Shown: in pieces, positions 1-12,769 of the stretch
Layout: every line of letters starts with the position of its first letter
Numbering within the stretch: the stretch's first letter is position 1
Origin: Baylisascaris procyonis
Taxonomy: Eukaryota > Nematoda > Chromadorea > Rhabditida > Ascarididae
Direction: 5' to 3'
DNA: 64,000 nucleotides
Assembly: GCA_037389465.1 (NCBI GenBank)
Contig: JAZARR010000197.1
Coordinates: 781,501-845,500 of the forward strand
Notes under the pieces: model-generated
Databases searched by the model: none
The model's input: only the letters and a program-made list of their open reading frames with translations
What the model was told of the DNA's origin: nothing
Made by a program: the position numbers and the translations under genes

Positions 1-3000
1 AACCCACTTATCTCATACGGCATACTGTCTTTACCGAGTTAGCTCGATCGTCTCCTACTTGCATTCATACTGGCCAAAAAGCTATAGTTATATACCAAAT
101 TCCGTTACGTTTTCAATTTTTTTAGAAAAGTTAGATAGTGATGAATTAATGGTACATTCTTAGGGAATTTCCGCCGCAATTTAGGAAATTTTTCTCGATA
201 GTTTGAGTTTGATATCTCACATGAAACCATAAAAACTCTATTGAATATTCGTCGTGAAAAGAGAAATGAAATAACGCTTTACGAAAATAATGGTCAATGA
301 TTGTTGCTCTTTTAAACGAAAATCCATAATTTCCAGTAGTTTCATCACAACGTTTCGTGGTTTCATCGAAAGATTGCCAATATTGCGATAGAAATATCAA
401 TGTTTCACGTTCAAAAATTACATAACAATATACCGGTTTCTATTGAATTGTGCTAAATTTCACTCTTCAATTTCGTTTCACCATCAACTACTACATAACG
501 AAAAAAAATTTTCAAGCATTTTATTGATGAATATCCTCAAATATTCAACGAAAAATTATAACAAAAAATAAAACTATTTGAGAAAATGCATTTGGCAATC
601 CGTTGTTATCAAAAAAAATTTCGATCAATTTTTCAGCAAATGTTTTGCATAATCCTTAATCGAAATTCTCACCTTTCAACTAATTCATTGTTCTTAGCTT
701 ATTTAATTAGCTCGTTATGTAGAACTTTTAATAGTATTTCAACACTCCTTTTTTTCACCAATAATTTTGTATTTCCAATTGTTTACATAAATTTTTCATT
801 GAATGTGCATCATATTCTCTCTATACTGTATTGCAGTAGAAAAAATATGTGAAAATTATTCGCCGAAAATTTTTGAAAAAATATATTTTTTCCGATGTAA
901 AAATACCATCGAACCAATTTGAAATAACGTGAAAATGAGAATTTTTTTAGATGATATTGAATTTTCATAATTATATTACTATTGAATTTCAATAGCACTA
1001 TCGATATATTCAAACGGCTGCTTAACGCCCGAAGAGTGAAGCTCAGATTTTCGGAAGTGTGCTCATATTGGATGAAATTAAGCATGACCGAAACATTTGA
1101 AACTGTATAACCTCGATAATGCAAATAAAGTAAGAAATGTTACTTATTATCACCATAAAAGCTCATGCTCTGATAGCTCATTATCAGTTTATAAGTTAAA
1201 CGTTCTGAATAAATAAACATTTCACTATACGAGTAGAAAGATCTTAGTGTGGCAATAGGATTGGAATCGTTTGTGTATAATGATGCATATGAAAGAGTAT
1301 AAAAAAGAGGATTGCGGCGAGCAGATTGCGGGCATGGGTGGTGCTGCGAAGAGTTGACGTGAATCCGACGTCGCGGCGTCCCCCCATCCTCCCGCAACGA
1401 CCTTCAACCAATCAGAATTGGTGCCTAGCCCTCTCGTTATCACAACGGTCATCAAATGGCGGTTTTCGAGGTGACTTTGAGGCTAAAGGGTGGCAATATG
1501 TGTTCTATAAGATGAACTCCAACCTTCACTTCAAAAATGCCGCCACATTAATAGTTCATGGTTAAGTTGCTCGCTCTCTAATAGCATGCACTCTTTGTTA
1601 TTTAGAAAGTAGTTGATAAATTCTAAAAAAAGCAGTTTCAAAAAAGAAGGAAAAAGATATATCAAGTTGTTGCGCTTAAAAAGTTGGTCACTGATCCAAG
1701 CGCTGAAAAAAAAAATGATCTAGAAAAAATATTTTCAATTTTCCATTGAAAGGCTTCATTGTTCCGAATATAAGCATGAACGTTTCATTCTAACAATATA
1801 TATTCATAGTTAACGACAAAATTCAACAACTATATAAGGCATAAAGGTCATAAATTTTAGGTGAACTTTACTATGGGAAAAGAAGTAGGAACGAAATGCA
1901 TAGAAACTAACGAAGATGCGAACTTCGATAGTTCAGTGTACAAGTGAGCATATTTATGCATTATGCCAACATTTTCTGATAATTATGAGAGTTCATTCGC
2001 TCAGATTAATCCACTCTCAAATCTTTCACTTGAGCAACATAAATTTTAGCATTGATATCAAATGATCGAGCGAAATCAACTATGAAATACTATCAAAATT
2101 TCTTTCAAAAAGCTTCAATATATGCTAATGGTAACGTTTCGTTGACGATTACTACTGATAGAAAGGCAATCATATTCAATGATTCAATCGAAATATGGCG
2201 CGATCGCGGTCGATTGCCATAACAATTCAGAGGCATCGATTGCGGCGATCCGTCTTATCATATTTTGCGATCTTATATGCAGCGACAAAGGCGAAACCCT
2301 ATATTTTTTTTTTTTATAGAGAAACTTTTGCAGACCCATGGCGGGAGCGTTTCCTCATTTTAGACGCTTCAAATATGAAGAAGCTTTTTTTTTAACTCTC
2401 AAAGCTTTTGACGCCTAACAAATATGTTCAATTCATTGATGATACGATGTGGAAAAAACTATACATATGAGACAACGTGGAAGCTGTTTAGTGAAATACA
2501 ATCGTAAGCTCATCATACGAGCAAAGCATCAAATGAAACAGATAGCACTTTCTCATCAACTATACATCTCATGATTTTATTTTTCTATTGCATAATTCCT
2601 TTTATAAAAGCTCAAAATTGGAGGTAAAGATTCGTTCATTGACAGCAATTCACTCAATTTTTTTTTAGCTATTTTGTGCCATCGGCGATATTAACAAGGT
2701 ATCATTTCTGCCTATGAACTGATATGTTTTCAACTTTCTATTTCCTTTTATGCTCCACAAAAAGTCAGCTTGCTTCCAATAAAATTAAAAGGAAGTTGCT
2801 CATCGACAAAAAAAATAAAACCTTCATAAAGATTAAAATTCATGTTGGTGTTCAACTGTTTAATTGGAGATTCATTTCGTTAGATGCACCCATTTCTTGA
2901 GGTTCTATGTAATCTTTTCCGCTGAGATACATTCTATATGTTCATCTGAGTTCCAGTGAAGGTGATTGTACAATGAAGAGCGCCCAAAAATCGTAGAGGC

Positions 3001-3550
3001 AATTTTTAAGCCAATATACGACTAAGTCGATCTTCATAGAAATAAGACCTTCATTAAAGGCTTTTATGCATTATTAGTCGAGTATATGTATAAAGATTTA
3101 AAATTATAGATCATCATCACATCAAAATGCTTATGTGCTTTCAAATCTTGATTTACTTTCGTCTAATTTTTTCTCTACCATTCATTCATTTATATCACTT
3201 CGACAAACTAACGATTTGAAAAAAAAAAATCTTTTCAGCTGTAAAATTTCTGAAAAGCTACATTGTAAGAAAGTGTATGAAAATAATGAAAATATTATTT
3301 ATCGAATTTTCTTAGCATTTTGCTAAAAGCAGTTTTCAGGACGATCAAATGTGGTCTAATTTAGTAAACAAAAAGAGCGTTTTTCTAAAAGCGGCAATCA
3401 GAGATGAAAGCAAATAGAGTGGCATTTGTTAAATAGGTACGGCGATAAGATCAGCGACGTATAAGATTCAAAAGACAGCCGCAAATTAGAGACGTTGAAG
3501 TTTGAAGACTTCATCTGGGTTTTCGTAAGCGTCGAGGACAATAGGCATCC
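1..3550. other. Intergenic, no gene supported
   Basis: AT-rich DNA with only short ORFs of low-complexity composition. The one distinct patch is the GC-rich island listed separately. A 66-codon ORF at 2195-2395 has an Arg-rich start (MARSRSIAITIQRHRLRR) but runs into a poly-T tract and has no splice or homology support. Confidence 0.5.
1296..1500. other. GC-rich island with CCAAT and TGACGT motifs
   Basis: About 200 bases much richer in G+C than the surroundings. It holds two inverted CCAAT-type boxes (CCAATCAGAATTGG, near 1410), two CRE-like cores (TGACGT and GACGTC, near 1353-1372) and a TATA-like run near 1297. All three minus frames and one plus frame are partly open, so a short exon is an alternative. 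A promoter reading is inference; no transcription unit was found beside it. Confidence 0.25.
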
Positions 3551-3784
3551 TCAATAAATGAATGGGGATAGGGGGAAATGAATATATGAGGTAGTATGTA
3601 GTGCATACGAGCGATGAGTTTGAAACGTTAGGGCATCATCACTATTGAAGCGTTCATCGTTAACGTCAATCAGCACATTTCGTGATCTATTGTCTTCACG
3701 AAGAAAGCCTTGAAAAGTGTTGATCAATCGCTCTAGCAACTCCATCACAGCGTCGATTTCATTCACTCGACGGTTTTCCCTCAT
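3551..3784 (-). CDS. Hypothetical small ORF, 77 codons
   Basis: ATG-initiated open frame in a GC-richer patch. The first 55 residues are acidic and helical in character, with balanced codons (MRENRRVNEIDAVMELLERL at the start), and the C-terminus turns hydrophobic. No signal peptide, no known motif and no T-rich acceptor upstream. A second short open frame (start MPIVLDAYENPDEVFKLQRL) follows just after the stop in another frame. It could be a small gene or an exon of a lost one. Confidence 0.28.
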   Translation of the reverse strand: MRENRRVNEIDAVMELLERLINTFQGFLREDNRSRNVLIDVNDERFNSDDALTFQTHRSYALHTTSYIHFPLSPFIY

Positions 3785-4031
3785 TTAATTTCACGTCTAT
3801 CTTTTTTTTTTGTTAGACTAGCAATCTGTTGCGACGTTTTTAACATCAATCCTGAATCAAGACTAAATACATAATGAACAACTGTTGTGTCTTTTCAAAT
3901 ATCACTTCATATTAGTTCCTGGAGAAGCTTTTATCTTGATAATTTAAAAAAAAAACTTTTAAATATAATTCGTAATTTTTTTTTTTTTTTTGCTGGTATT
4001 CCTCACTGAAGCGAGCTGTTTACTTAATAAA

Positions 4032-4253
4032 TCACTCATGAGGAAAGCATAGATCTGATAGGGATCGACCGGTGATTCGTTGAGTGGAAATTAGTCTTAT
4101 GCTGGGATCAACGATTTCATCGGAATCACTAACCTAGGATTGGCGGTTGGGATTTCTCTGTATTATTGAAGTGATGCACTGTCGAGGGGGTCCATAATGG
4201 TTGAGTCTCCACCTATTCCCATTCCTTGCATAAAATTCCTCTCTGAGCAACAT
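4032..4253 (-). pseudogene. Single reading frame with an in-frame TAG
   Basis: One frame runs 73 codons from an ATG and is interrupted only by TAG at 4134-4136. Upstream of it lie 39 residues (MLLREEFYARNGNRWRLNHY...). Downstream the same frame stays open for 33 codons with an acidic, Ser-rich composition (VSDSDEIVDPSIRLIST...). It may be a decayed coding piece or chance openness in a GC-richer patch. No family is recognised. Confidence 0.2.
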
Positions 4254-4259
4254 TGATCT

Positions 4260-7200
4260 AGGTCTTTATAATTCTAGTATACGAATAAAGGGAAACACAG
4301 AATATTATAAGGGATCTACAACAGCAAATAAATAAAAGGTTGAATCTCTATATAAGGTAATCAGGTAAATCAGCTATATTTAGGTGTTTATTATTTGCTG
4401 GTGCTAAACTAATAGGCGTCTTTACTAATGTTTAATATTGGCTTTGTCTAAAATTTCATCACCCGCTCAAAGTTTGCTGTGCATGTTTTTATTCGTATGT
4501 ATAGCTCATTGACTGTGTATTAATTGAAACGCTTTGCAGTGAAATAAAACACTTGCCGACACCTCAAAGTTGATTTGATGTGACGATGGAAATTTTCACG
4601 TCGATTCGTTAATGACACCTAAGACATACCTGAAAATCACATAAACACACACCCACGTATACACAGACACACAAACTCACACAAATACGCACACAGACAC
4701 ACACATATGTACGCAAACACCTACACGAGCACACATACACACGCGTACACGCATGTAGTAGACAACACTATACGCACAGACAAACTCAGACACTCAGACA
4801 AGTAAACACACACACTGTTTAACCAAAAGAGAAGGTCAGAACAAAAAAGTTCATTCTCGATGATCGCCATTTGTATATGAAGACTTGGAAGAGCGCATGT
4901 GAACTTGTGCATCCCAAAACCGGCTTCTATTCACTGTCAGGAAACTAGTCTATCATCGAAGGGGAAAGGTGAGAGTAAAAACTGAGTAGCTCGTTCGATG
5001 CAATACGAGACGCTTACTTAGTTCGATCCTAAAATATGGGGGTGAGCTATAAGTTACTTTTGTAGAAAAATTAAATCCTAAAATGCTCGTTATCGCAGCT
5101 ATCGCTCTTCATGAGATTCGCATCAAAAGTGCATCACAGCAATTTTTTGTTGATAATATTTTGTAATTTGATCAATTTATTCACAAAAATTTGAAATTCT
5201 GCGCAAAAAAAGGTAATTATTGTTATCAATAAGATAATTTTTTATTAAAAGTTTATAGTTAATTAATGAATTTCGTTGAATATATGAATCGAAAAAATTC
5301 GAAAAAGATAGGCAAAGTAACATGCAGCTATGAAGTGCAGAAACGATCTACTGCTTATTATCAAGTATTTGCACAATTTTTATACTTTTAACTAATGTGA
5401 AATTACAATTTACACGATTAAGCATATCATCGATAAGTAAAAATGTATAAAGACTACTAATATCAGAAAAATTTTTGTAACTATTCTATTCAGGTGCTAC
5501 TTGAAACGTCACCGCATATCATAAGTACATATCCATTCATGTATGAAGAGTGTAAAGAGTAAGGCTATTCTCAAAAGTTGCATCATTTATAGCTGAATTA
5601 TTGGAACAACAGAATCAATCACTGCTTATTGCGTTCATCTAAAAAGCTATCATCCACGTAGAATCTTTTTTTCAAATCTTTAATTTTCTTATTCACAAAG
5701 ATGAAATATTTCGTGCAAAGCGCTACTTGCAAGCTTCTGCTACAGTATACCATTCAAGGTCATTTTAATTGACAGTGCGTTCCGGTCTATCGAACGCAAC
5801 CCCACACTTGGCTCATTGCATCAAATGAAAAGGGCTAATACAATCTGCGCAAAAAAAAAAAGCCGTTTTACTCACATAACATTATTGCTAATAATAACTA
5901 ATAATAATATATAAAACATAACTCACCTTGACAATAATATCCGATATATTTCATTTGTGATTAGCGAAAAGTCTTATTTAAATTGTTTTTTTTTTCATTA
6001 TTGCTATTCAGTGAATAATATTTGAACGAATATTTTCACTTAGGAATATATTTTAATGAATAATAAATAAGTCAAGTTAACGATAGAAAGAGTAGGCAAA
6101 CGTTGATGAAGATGAGATACATTTGTACCGGTAAAATCGTTCACTAAGCGCCCAACAGGTTTTGTGAAATGAATACGAAACGAAAACGACAGTAATGTTT
6201 TATTGAATGCGCGCTTTTCGAAGTTTATCATTTCTCATTTCATTATTTGTTTTTTCGATGATTTTCTCAAATGTCTACCAAATAAAATTAATCATAAAAA
6301 TATTTATTAAAGTTTAACAGCGACAAAAATTCAACCAACAGGTTTATTTCGTTTATTTATGCCTATCTATTTGTTTTCAACATCAAAAAACAACATTCTA
6401 CATAGTAAAGAAATGGTTAAGTAATAAAAAATTCAGCATTTACCTACCTATACAGGTAGAACACTCTATTACGGCGTATCTTAAAGATATTTCGGGTGCC
6501 TCAGAGGCATTTAAAAAGTATTTCGGATATAATATACCAAACGAAAATTTACCCTTGCGGGATTATTCGTCAGTTATGTAATTTAGTTATGCTTTACATA
6601 TGCAACTTGCTAAATACCTTCGTAGATCCATTGCTTAAATCTGTACGTTAGATTGATCGAAAATGATATACAAAAAATTTTTTTGCTTAAATACAAGTCG
6701 TGCAATGATAGTTTTCTGAATCATCTTTAATTTGTAACGCTGTTTTACTCATTTTATTTGCTGCTGCTTCTAGGTTAATTTAGAAGGTGGAAAAAAAATC
6801 TGACAAATGAGGTAGTCAGTTATAAGGATGAATCAGACAGATGAGGGGAAGTGATTTGAATGTGTGCTCAAATCAGAGTTCTAGTATTTCTTACATCTTT
6901 CCTCGGCATAAGAAAATACTGATAAAAAATTGATTACAAACATAAATCTTAATTTTTCATTCAAAAATCGTTCTTCATCATCAAGTTTAACAGCAAATAG
7001 CTTATCGTATACGTCACAATGAAAAACTTTAGCTAAAGATAAGCCCCAAGGCCAAGGATTAAGCAATCAAATAATTTTGCATCTAATGCTCCATAAATTG
7101 GGAATGGAGGTAAAGTTCTGAAATATTGAAATTCCATTCAAATTTTCTTCATCCATTTCTAAAAATTTGCGAATTATACTCAGGGAATTACTTAAGAATT

Positions 7201-7490
7201 TTCACATACTTATAATGAATCATACTCATCGACTGAAAAGCTCTGAAAAGAGACGAAACTCGAGTGTAAATGAATCGAACAATCCGATAGTAATTAATAA
7301 AAATAGAATAGTTGCTTTGAATAGATAAAATGCTTTGCAAAGAGTATAGACGCTCATCCATGGCAACTTTTGATATGAAATTATACGTATACTTTGCTTC
7401 TAATAGGTAGATTTTGAAATAACTCTAATAGAACCAGAAATGCAACAAAAACTTGATAGAGAGAGGAAGTATTTAAATAAGTGCTTAAAT
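4260..7490. other. Intergenic with CA-rich repeat, no gene supported
   Basis: AT-rich sequence. Apart from the degenerate CA block at 4640-4810 and poly-A/T runs, nothing structured was seen. The ORFs at 4721-4912, 6040-6231 and 6881-7066 are short and unsupported. Confidence 0.5.
4640..4810. repeat. Degenerate CA-rich simple repeat
   Basis: Interrupted (CA)n tract with ACACAC, CACACA and CGCACA runs and frequent TACAC/CATAC variants. It is an aged dinucleotide microsatellite. The ORF on its minus strand is a product of the repeat. Confidence 0.85.
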
Positions 7491-7559
7491 AATTTGATGA
7501 CTATTGGTCACACACACAAGATGGTCATTAGTTATTGGTTATTGGTCATTAGTCACACA

Positions 7560-7750
7560 AAATGGTGGGTAGAAAATAGGAAATAAGACCGTGCATGCTC
7601 GTTGCCTTGTCTGTGAAAAGGGCTTAGGAGGGGAGGGGATACACCGTAGTGAAGGTGTATGAGATCGTTGCCGTATCAGTAGGGGAGGGGGAGGACACCA
7701 TAAAGTGAGAGGGGTGTGGGGTCGTTGTCGTTTCGGTATTTGGCATTGAG
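7560..7750. repeat. GC-rich minisatellite, about three imperfect units
   Basis: Imperfect units of roughly 55-65 bp, each carrying a TCGTTGCCGT-like core and then a G-rich run (GGGGAGGGG type). Cores lie near 7599, 7665 and 7720. The minus strand is open through the array, and the peptide repeats an RQR.HTP...CxPxPP pattern. That could be a repeat-encoded ORF, but a non-coding minisatellite is likelier. The G runs could form G-quadruplexes. Confidence 0.55.
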
Positions 7751-7989
7751 AGAGCGAATGCACTAATTAATCGTCTTTAAGGCGTGAAAATAAGCGCATC
7801 GCTCATCTCAATGACTTTTTGATCGTTACGCCGTTACGCATCCTTTCCTCTTCGATTCACCAACATATTCCTTGCATTACGTAACAACAATCCACTATGT
7901 ACATATTATGCACTCACCTCGCTTTACTTTCATCCTTGCTCATAAATTTGCATATGCAAAACATATTACGGTAACATTGTAAGAGTCCC

Positions 7990-8032
7990 TATGTCTGCAC
8001 GTCTGTCTGTATGTCTGTCTGTCTGTCTAAAA
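7990..8032. repeat. (TGTC)n microsatellite
   Basis: A run of about eight TGTC/TGTA tetranucleotides (tctgtctgtctgtct pattern). Confidence 0.8.
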
Positions 8033-8239
8033 TCGAAAATCACTAGGGGCAAAATTGCGCAACATTCGACATCTATAGGTATATTGCACGCCATAGAATC
8101 ACTTCCCACATCACATTTCGCATTAATCCATCAACTTCGAGTTCAGCTAAATGCATTTAAAGATGACCAAAAATTACATACATTTTATAAAAGTCGGGTT
8201 TCTGTTTTACACCAATGTGGTGGGCGGAGGGGATAGTGG

Positions 8240-11200
8240 GGAGGGAAGAGCAAAGAAAGTGCAAAAATTAGACTTTTGCAGAAAATTTTTACGACTGATC
8301 AGCTGAAATTGAAATGCATTATGCGCATATTTTGGCTATTTGTTAACAACCAATGAAACTTGTTAGCCATTTATGTAAGATCCTATATTGTCCCATCTCG
8401 TTTAGTGTCATTTCCTAATTTATGTGAACACGATCAGCTATAAAATAAACTAGATCAAAGATCATTGTCTATTCGGGTTAACCGACTTATCAACATATTG
8501 CTCTATAATATGAGACAAATAACTACATGAATAAAATTTTTTTTCTTTTTTTTCTTTTCTACATATTCATTATCATCCATCAATTTCAGTTCTGTTGTGA
8601 TAGAAGAAGAATTGTTCGTCGCAGAAGTAGTTTTTACATCTGTCTGCGAGGATATATACTTCAAATTCTTTTTCAAACAAAAAAAAAAAATTTTTTTTTC
8701 TTGTTTTGCGAGGGGCAACGAAAAAGAAATATGGGTATTTAAAATTTTTTCGATTAAATTATTACTATATGATTAAATCTTTGCTCATTTACTATTTGCT
8801 CATATCGAACATAATGATCTATAAGAAAGGGTTTTGTTGTCTTTCTAGCTTTATTGTTGTTCTGTTGGAATGGCTCATTGGGAGAGATGTCGTTGCCGAA
8901 ACAAACTTCTAAAGAAACAAAACGACTATATGTTGAATGGCGAATTGGAACATCGCAGAATATAGCACAAAGATATGCACACAAACAAGTGCAATAGTGA
9001 TTGAGAAAGTAGAGAATTTGGTAAAAATATATGATAACAAAGAAAGGAACAATTTCAAATGTTTACATATAAAAAATTGGAGAACTAGACGAAAAAGAAA
9101 TGTATGCGAGAGAAAATTATGTAAAAATGTGTGATAAGTAAAGAAAGAATCAATGAGAAATGTTTCCATCAAAAAAAAAAAAGAAGAGCTCGACGAAAGA
9201 GAAATATCTGAGAGAGGAAATGCTGATGTGAGGGATGATGCGCAGCTGCTGCCCTTGCTAACAGTAGAACTCTCGAAGCTATTTCTTTCCCCTTTGTTTC
9301 CATCTTACAATCTTTGCTAAACTACAAGGGGGTTGTTTCAGTTTTTAGCACTGTTAAAACTCTCTAGGAGGATTTTATCTTTTTAAAAAATATGGATAAA
9401 TAGGAGGATTTTATCTTTTTTAAAAATATAGATAAATAGGAGGATTTTATCTTTTAAAAAAATACATTATCTATATTCGCCGAAAGTTTTTCCCAGAAAT
9501 ACTATGTGGAAATCATCGCATATATAGTAAATTCTTGCATCATGCTAAGTGGGAAAGTTCATCAAGCTATGGAATTGATCAATAATAGAAAAATACGAAA
9601 AAAAATTGCACAAGCATAAATTATTGCAAAGACGCATAAAAGTGAAATGTGCATTTATCTAAACGCTTAATAGATACGCTTTAGACATATAGATGAAAAA
9701 TTATATGTATTATTGACAGCCGCATTGTGCTCATTCATTTGACAATTTTATTCACCATTTCCTATGTTAATTCACATGAGATATGTAATAATTAATGAAC
9801 AAAGAATTTTTTAATGCAACGAAGCTATGAAGGTCGAGTTGCGCTATTCCTGCCAAAGAGACGAAACATCCTTCGATAGTGCCGCCTTGAGGCAAAGCCG
9901 CTTCGTTGGTCCAAATGTCCGAGTCTTGGAGTTTTTTCGATCGCTCTAGATAAACAGAGTTTGGGTTGTTGGAACATTCGTTTAGCCCCAAATATCCAGA
10001 TAGTAACCTCGAAAGTTAGGGGGGAAGTAGTGAACGCTAAATATGACAGCCATTTATCTATCTCATGTCTACGCGGTCTAGTCTCTATTTATCCAAGAGG
10101 CAGCCGACTGCAAGAGAACCATAATTCGTTGCTTTTATTTCCAGTACTTTAGCGGATCCATTTAAAACTTCAGCATTCAACTAAACGGAAACTAAATATA
10201 CGTAGCACAAAGCAATAGCAGCTAACCATCTTCATTGATCGTTGTGTAAATCGACGTGTTTTAGCACCTTGTGAAGTGTAATGAAAGAGGTTTCCCTATG
10301 CCGTGAGAAATGTAGTATTCCCACCAGCGTTGTCTCATTACACATTTGCAGTAATATTTGTACACACACACACACACAAACACACACCAAGCCAAAACGA
10401 TTACGTCATAGATCGTCTAGCAGAACGTAGTAAAATTGGCTCCATCAAATGTGCCTCTACCACACGTTGTGAATGTGATAGTGCTTTCATCTGTTGCACT
10501 CAATGATGATGTCCTTTCTTTGTGAGAGTTGAAAATGACGCTAATATTTTGTAAAGGATTTGATAAGCTCAATATCTACCCTAATTGTTTGACGTCATCG
10601 TATGTCTGTCTGTGTGCGTATTTGTTCGCTAACATTCCAACACAACTGAACATGCTTCTCGACCTACATCTCAAAATGCAATGGCTACGAGAAATTGAAC
10701 AACTTTTAAATTGTCAACCACATCTTTAAAGTGAGCTAAATTTGCGTCGAATTTGCGAGTGCACTCAACGATAAAAAAGGAGATAAAAAACAGCCATTTG
10801 ATTTTGATTTTTAATTTATAAAAATTTTGTATACAAATATTGGGTGGACTCTTTCGCAGAATGCGCATTATTTTGCTACGACAGCTTCTGATTCAATATT
10901 AGCCACCAGAGATACAATCGCACATTACTTACAAAAAAGGGTCGAATATAAAACGCATGGCGCGAATGTGATGCGTTTTCCCAGTGAACAAATCTTGAGT
11001 TTTTCGATTATTTGGCATTTGAAATGTTTCAACATCTCATATTAATAGATCATTTTTACATATAAGTTGAGAGGTGAATTGATCCAATATTTGACATCAT
11101 TACCATATAAAAGATTATTTTAAATAAGAAAATTAAAAGATTCATTATTTTGATTCAAAGCGAAATATTATATGGAATTTTTATAAATAAGTTTATAAGT

Positions 11201-12590
11201 TTCGAATAATCGTATTTTATGCAAATAAAAATTTTGAAAAAAAGCAAAATAGATCTACGCATAACAGATGGGCGAAATGCGATTAAATGAATCGGATTGA
11301 TCAAGCTATGCGGCAACGATTCATGTAACGATGTAAACGCCATGTGGCGAACAGACAACACACACTTTTGGATGCATTCATTTACGGATTCGGTTGCCCG
11401 ATGTGGAAAAACTCTCGAATGATCGAAGAGATTGTTTGTGATCTTGAATATCGCATAATATAAATCAATAAATTACGCTTACTGAAAAACACAGATCCAT
11501 ATACACATACGCACATACGCGCATACGTACATACGTTATATACACGCATAGATACATACGCCTAATTGCACATATATCATGTTGTGTGCATCAAGAAGTG
11601 TAAGTGCACGTTTGCTATTACAAGACACACATCTGGAAGTCGTTTCGTTTTCCATCCAATTCGAGCTACAGCCGACTGCACAATAATAAATAATTCGAAA
11701 CCAATATGAATACTTGCGATCGCCGATTGCTTCATACACTCTTGTATCATTAGCAATCAATCGTAACTCAACTAGAAGAAACATCTTAAATCTTTTTCAA
11801 TGCTCAATAAAATAATGCCCTCAATTAAGATGGTGAGTTTTAATTGAGAGATTATCTGATCGGATTTATTAATCAGTAATCAATAAATCGATTAGAGTAG
11901 TGAAATGCTTGAGAGTGAAAATCAATAATCAACGAAAAGACATAGAATGAAAACAAAAGAGAGATGCTGCAAGAAATTTTCTGTTTTTTTTTTTTAAATG
12001 AATACACGTTGCAACTTTGTTGAAAACACACCTCCTCTAGTCTTGTGCAGGTTGTATCTCTCGGCGATTTAATTTCTGATCTCTAAATTCTGCCCTTCAA
12101 AATTGACTAATGTTGAAACAATTGCAACTTGACAAAAACGAACATCAGACGAACCGAAATTCATGATCGGAGGGAATCGCTGCAAAGTTTAGTTTATTGA
12201 TTTACTCAAAAAAGAGAGAAAATAGTAATTGCTTTTAATCTCATTGACCAATATATTTATAGTTTATTGAATCCGATACTTAGAAAAGTATAAGAATGAT
12301 TTGGCGAACACAAGTCCACAAGCCAATATTCATTGATTGATTAATAATCAATAAAACTTTCAGGTGAATAAATGTATAACGAAAGTTTATGGCACGACGA
12401 GTGACATTTTCTGGTCATTTAGTGCTTATTGATCATTCGCTTTTTAGAGCGATCAATTGCGTACTGTGCTAACGAAACAATTCCTATCATTCATGAAATC
12501 TTTCTTGTATTCTAAATATGAAAGCTTATTTAAATATTTATTGTCGAAAAGCGTTCGCTAAATGCATAACAATGCTTTTATAATTACAGC
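8240..12590. other. Intergenic, weak ORFs only
   Basis: AT-rich DNA with a short poly-A/poly-T inversion near 8682-8700, the 36-bp tandem repeat at 9366, a short CA run near 10366 and CATACG-type repeats near 11505-11555. The GC-richer patch at 9820-10120 is open in at least two minus frames (one ORF at 9767-9991, 74 residues), so no frame can be preferred. No splice-supported exon was found. Confidence 0.45.
9366..9470. repeat. 36-bp tandem repeat, about 2.8 copies
   Basis: Units start at 9366, 9402 and 9438 with AGGAGGATTTTATC, then a T-run, an A-run and GATAAAT. Period is 36 bases with only small changes in the A/T runs. Each unit contains TTATC...GATAA, so it can fold on itself and carries GATA-type sites on both strands. 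Confidence 0.85.
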
Positions 12591-12766
12591 AATTGCTGAA
12601 ATTGAAGAAGACGCTTTGAACTTGGAAAATGTGTTATTATAACACACTTTTTTGTTATCTGTCATTCATTTCAACACAAATTGCTGAAATTGAAGAAGAC
12701 GCTTTGAACTTGGAAAATGTGTTATTATAACACACTTCTTTGTTATCTGTCATTCATTTCAACACA
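12591..12766. repeat. 88-bp tandem duplication, nearly identical
   Basis: Copy 1 is 12591-12678 and copy 2 is 12679-12766. By eye they differ at one base (a T in copy 1 is a C in copy 2 within the T-rich run), so the duplication is recent. Each copy contains the palindrome GTGTTATTATAACAC. Each also has a 16-codon acidic open stretch (IAEIEEDALNLENVLL then stop). Only copy 1 is preceded by an acceptor-like TAATTACAG, so the duplicated unit could include a short last exon. Confidence 0.9.
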
Positions 12767-12769
12767 GAT

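Noticed and set aside
4721..4912. Minus ORF across the CA repeat
   Set aside because: Repeat-encoded CVYACVCV-type composition.
4985..5035. tRNA-like B box (GTTCGATCC)
   Set aside because: No D-loop GG, no anticodon stem and no acceptor stem could be paired.
8503..8742. Opposed ORFs on both strands
   Set aside because: Both run through poly-A and poly-T stretches; Phe/Lys-rich by base composition alone.
10423..10573. Minus open frame rich in Ser/Thr opposite a plus ORF
   Set aside because: Both strands are open over a GC-richer patch; no splice or start evidence.
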